Assembly (NCBI GenBank): GCA_910584605.1
Contig: CAJUAW010000031.1
Coordinates: 1-23,489 of the forward strand
Length of the DNA stretch: 23,489 bases
Origin: an uncultured Oscillospiraceae bacterium
Lineage (GTDB): Bacteria > Bacillota_A > Clostridia > Oscillospirales > Oscillospiraceae
Direction: 5' to 3'
The position numbers and the translations under genes were made by a program. This document shows, in pieces, positions 22,600-23,489 of this stretch. Position 1 is the stretch's first letter. Every line of letters starts with the position of its first letter. Under the pieces are notes generated by a model that saw only the letters and a list, made by a program, of their open reading frames with translations, searched no databases and had not been told where the DNA came from.

Positions 22600-22962
22600 C
22601 ATTTCATTGACCATCTTCTCCAACACATCCCAATCGCGTTCGTCCAGCCGGGACAGCATTGCCACAAAGCGCCGTTTAAAATTGTCTTCTTCGCCTTTTA
22701 GGATGTTTCCGACGAAATCTGCAATCTCCTGACTGCGCGTTGTTGGGATGAACATCTCACCATCGCCATTGATGAGCCAATCCTCGCTCACGCCGAATTC
22801 TTTGCAAATTCTGCTGATAACTAGATTACTGGGACGGCACTCGTCTGGTTGCTTACTAAGTTTAGATATATAGGCAGGTGTAACATCAATCTGCCTGGCA
22901 AATTCGCTTTTGTTTCCGCCTAAAGCATCAACAACTTCAATTATACGGGCTGCAATTCCCAT
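22588..22962 (-). CDS. XRE-family (cI-like) repressor
   Basis: The 124-residue protein has an N-terminal helix-turn-helix of the XRE/HTH_3 type (residues about 1-65; NKSEFARQIDVTPAYISKLSK is the helix-turn-helix core, then GVSEDWLINGDG, the usual end of this domain). A short helical C-terminal part (about 75-124) probably dimerises. There is no LexA-type peptidase domain, so it is not expected to self-cleave in an SOS response. It should bind the three AACTNAGTT sites in the divergent region and keep the rightward promoter off. The start is ATG 22962 with GGAGGTG seven bases upstream. Confidence 0.92.
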   Translation of the reverse strand: MGIAARIIEVVDALGGNKSEFARQIDVTPAYISKLSKQPDECRPSNLVISRICKEFGVSEDWLINGDGEMFIPTTRSQEIADFVGNILKGEEDNFKRRFVAMLSRLDERDWDVLEKMVNEMKKD

Positions 22963-22988
22963 TTCATCACCTCCTGTTTGGCAAGATT

Positions 22989-23017
22989 ATTATACATCAA
23001 CATCAAAATAAAAGCAA
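22989..23017 (-). promoter_or_regulatory. Promoter of the repressor gene
   Basis: On the minus strand TTGCTT (23012-23017), 17 bases and a perfect TATAAT (22989-22994). Operator O1 lies just upstream of its -35 box, a position suited to activation or looping rather than direct blocking. Confidence 0.75.
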
Positions 23018-23028
23018 CAGATTTCTTT

Positions 23029-23100
23029 AAACTGAGTTTAATTTTTTTTTTGGAAAAGGGTTGACGTTTCAACTAAGTTATGTTATACTTTAACCAAGTT
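23029..23100. promoter_or_regulatory. Three operator sites of the switch (AACTNAGTT)
   Basis: The sites are O1 AACTGAGTT (centre 23034), O2 AACTAAGTT (centre 23075) and O3 AACCAAGTT (centre 23096, one mismatch in symmetry). Centre distances are 41 and 21 bp, close to four and two helical turns, so repressor dimers would lie on one DNA face. O2 lies in the spacer of the rightward promoter, and O3 covers its start site. Confidence 0.75.
23061..23089 (+). promoter_or_regulatory. Rightward early promoter of the element
   Basis: TTGACG (23061-23066), a 17-base spacer and TATACT (23084-23089). O2 fills the spacer and O3 starts three bases after the -10 box, so the repressor should block it. Confidence 0.87.
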
Positions 23101-23119
23101 GAAGGAGGTGAGATATCAG

Positions 23120-23338
23120 ATGCGTAAATTCGATATGACCGTTTCTCAGGCAAGTTATCTTGGGTCGATCATCCGAGAGGCCGCAGGTTCCTTGTTAAAA
23201 ATGAATAGCTCCGGCGGTTGTGACACCGAAGCTATTCGCAGGCTTATTGATGTAAGCGACTTTTTGGAGGGACGGGATCAATCGTCTGGCTCGTCAACCT
23301 GCAAAAACTTTTCGGCAGAATCAGGCAGTTCCCAGTAG
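23120..23338 (+). CDS. First rightward gene of the switch, unknown small protein
   Basis: The 72-residue protein starts at ATG 23120, eight bases after a full AAGGAGGTGA site; a TTG frame start at 23099 overlaps the transcription start and is rejected. Residues 5-50 are probably helical (SQASYLGSIIREAAGSLLKM, TEAIRRLIDVSDFLEGRDQ). The last 20 residues are Ser-rich and low in structure. It occupies the position of a Cro-type gene but shows no recognisable helix-turn-helix. It should be expressed when the repressor is removed. Its function is unknown. Confidence 0.7.
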   Translation: MRKFDMTVSQASYLGSIIREAAGSLLKMNSSGGCDTEAIRRLIDVSDFLEGRDQSSGSSTCKNFSAESGSSQ

Positions 23339-23489
23339 CATCCGCAATCAGGGACGCAAAATGAAAACAGGGAGCTTTCGGGAGTGGTGTACTGCCGAAG
23401 AAGATGCGTAATAACATATTCGTTTGGAGATACCCTGTCAGCGCCAATGATAAAATGAAAGAAAACGCCGAGGAAAAAATGTAGTTTTG
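23278..23489 (-). CDS. Possible partial gene entering from the right edge
   Basis: A minus-strand frame without stop runs from the window end to TGA at 23278-23280. Its translation looks protein-like (NEYVITHLLRQYTTPESSLF, then a CVPDCGCYWELPDSAEKF segment with a C-x3-C-x-C cluster) and lacks a start inside the window. It overlaps the last 61 bases of the rightward gene in convergent orientation. A minus-strand gene here would be unusual for an early phage operon, so it could be chance; the sequence beyond the edge would decide. Confidence 0.35.
   Translation of the reverse strand, partial: KLHFFLGVFFHFIIGADRVSPNEYVITHLLRQYTTPESSLFSFCVPDCGCYWELPDSAEKFLQVDEPDD

Noticed and set aside
23361..23484. 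Two tiny plus-strand frames (16 and 26 codons) at the right end
   Set aside because: Neither has a good ribosome binding site and both are too short to judge.

Overview
The window looks like chromosomal DNA of a GC-rich Clostridia-class Firmicute, probably a gut Oscillospiraceae/Ruminococcaceae relative. This is inferred from the dgt-dnaG-rpoD cluster, acpP-rnc, strong AGGAGG ribosome binding sites, sigma-A promoters, and lipoproteins with Firmicute-style signal peptides. From about 18.8 kb rightward the DNA becomes clearly AT-richer and carries mobile-element genes.

Layout, host part (1 to about 17.4 kb): the 3' part of an M20 amidohydrolase and its terminator; a minus-strand tRNA-Ala(CGC); an NhaC-type Na+/H+ antiporter with its own promoter; the macromolecular-synthesis cluster dgt-dnaG-rpoD, followed without a visible terminator by a 1083-residue Sel1-repeat protein. 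On the minus strand follow rnc and acpP (with a consensus promoter), an AGCS Na+/alanine-type symporter, a leucine-rich-repeat lipoprotein, and a three-gene polar amino-acid ABC transporter (binding lipoprotein, permease, ATPase) with a consensus promoter.

Layout, mobile part (about 17.6 kb to the end): a tyrosine integrase on the minus strand, then cargo, then a phage-type switch. The switch is an XRE repressor on the minus strand divergent from a rightward gene, with three AACTNAGTT operators between them. This resembles the left end of a temperate phage or integrative element, with accessory genes between integrase and repressor. The right end lies outside the window.

The main discovery candidate is a type III toxin-antitoxin locus at about 18,866-19,598. 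A ToxN/AbiQ-like endoribonuclease gene is preceded by a terminator and three tandem antitoxin-RNA units. Each unit ends in A6 (exact 36-nt spacing of the A6 tracts), and each can fold into an H-type pseudoknot whose stems covary between units. Next to it is a second probable toxin-antitoxin module: a Panacea/SocA-domain protein (DUF4065) overlapping a small two-helix membrane protein. Then come a 294-residue membrane-associated protein of unknown family and a zinc-ribbon membrane protein. Three cargo units end in near-identical terminator/boundary sequences, which suggests a modular, exchangeable defence or addiction island.
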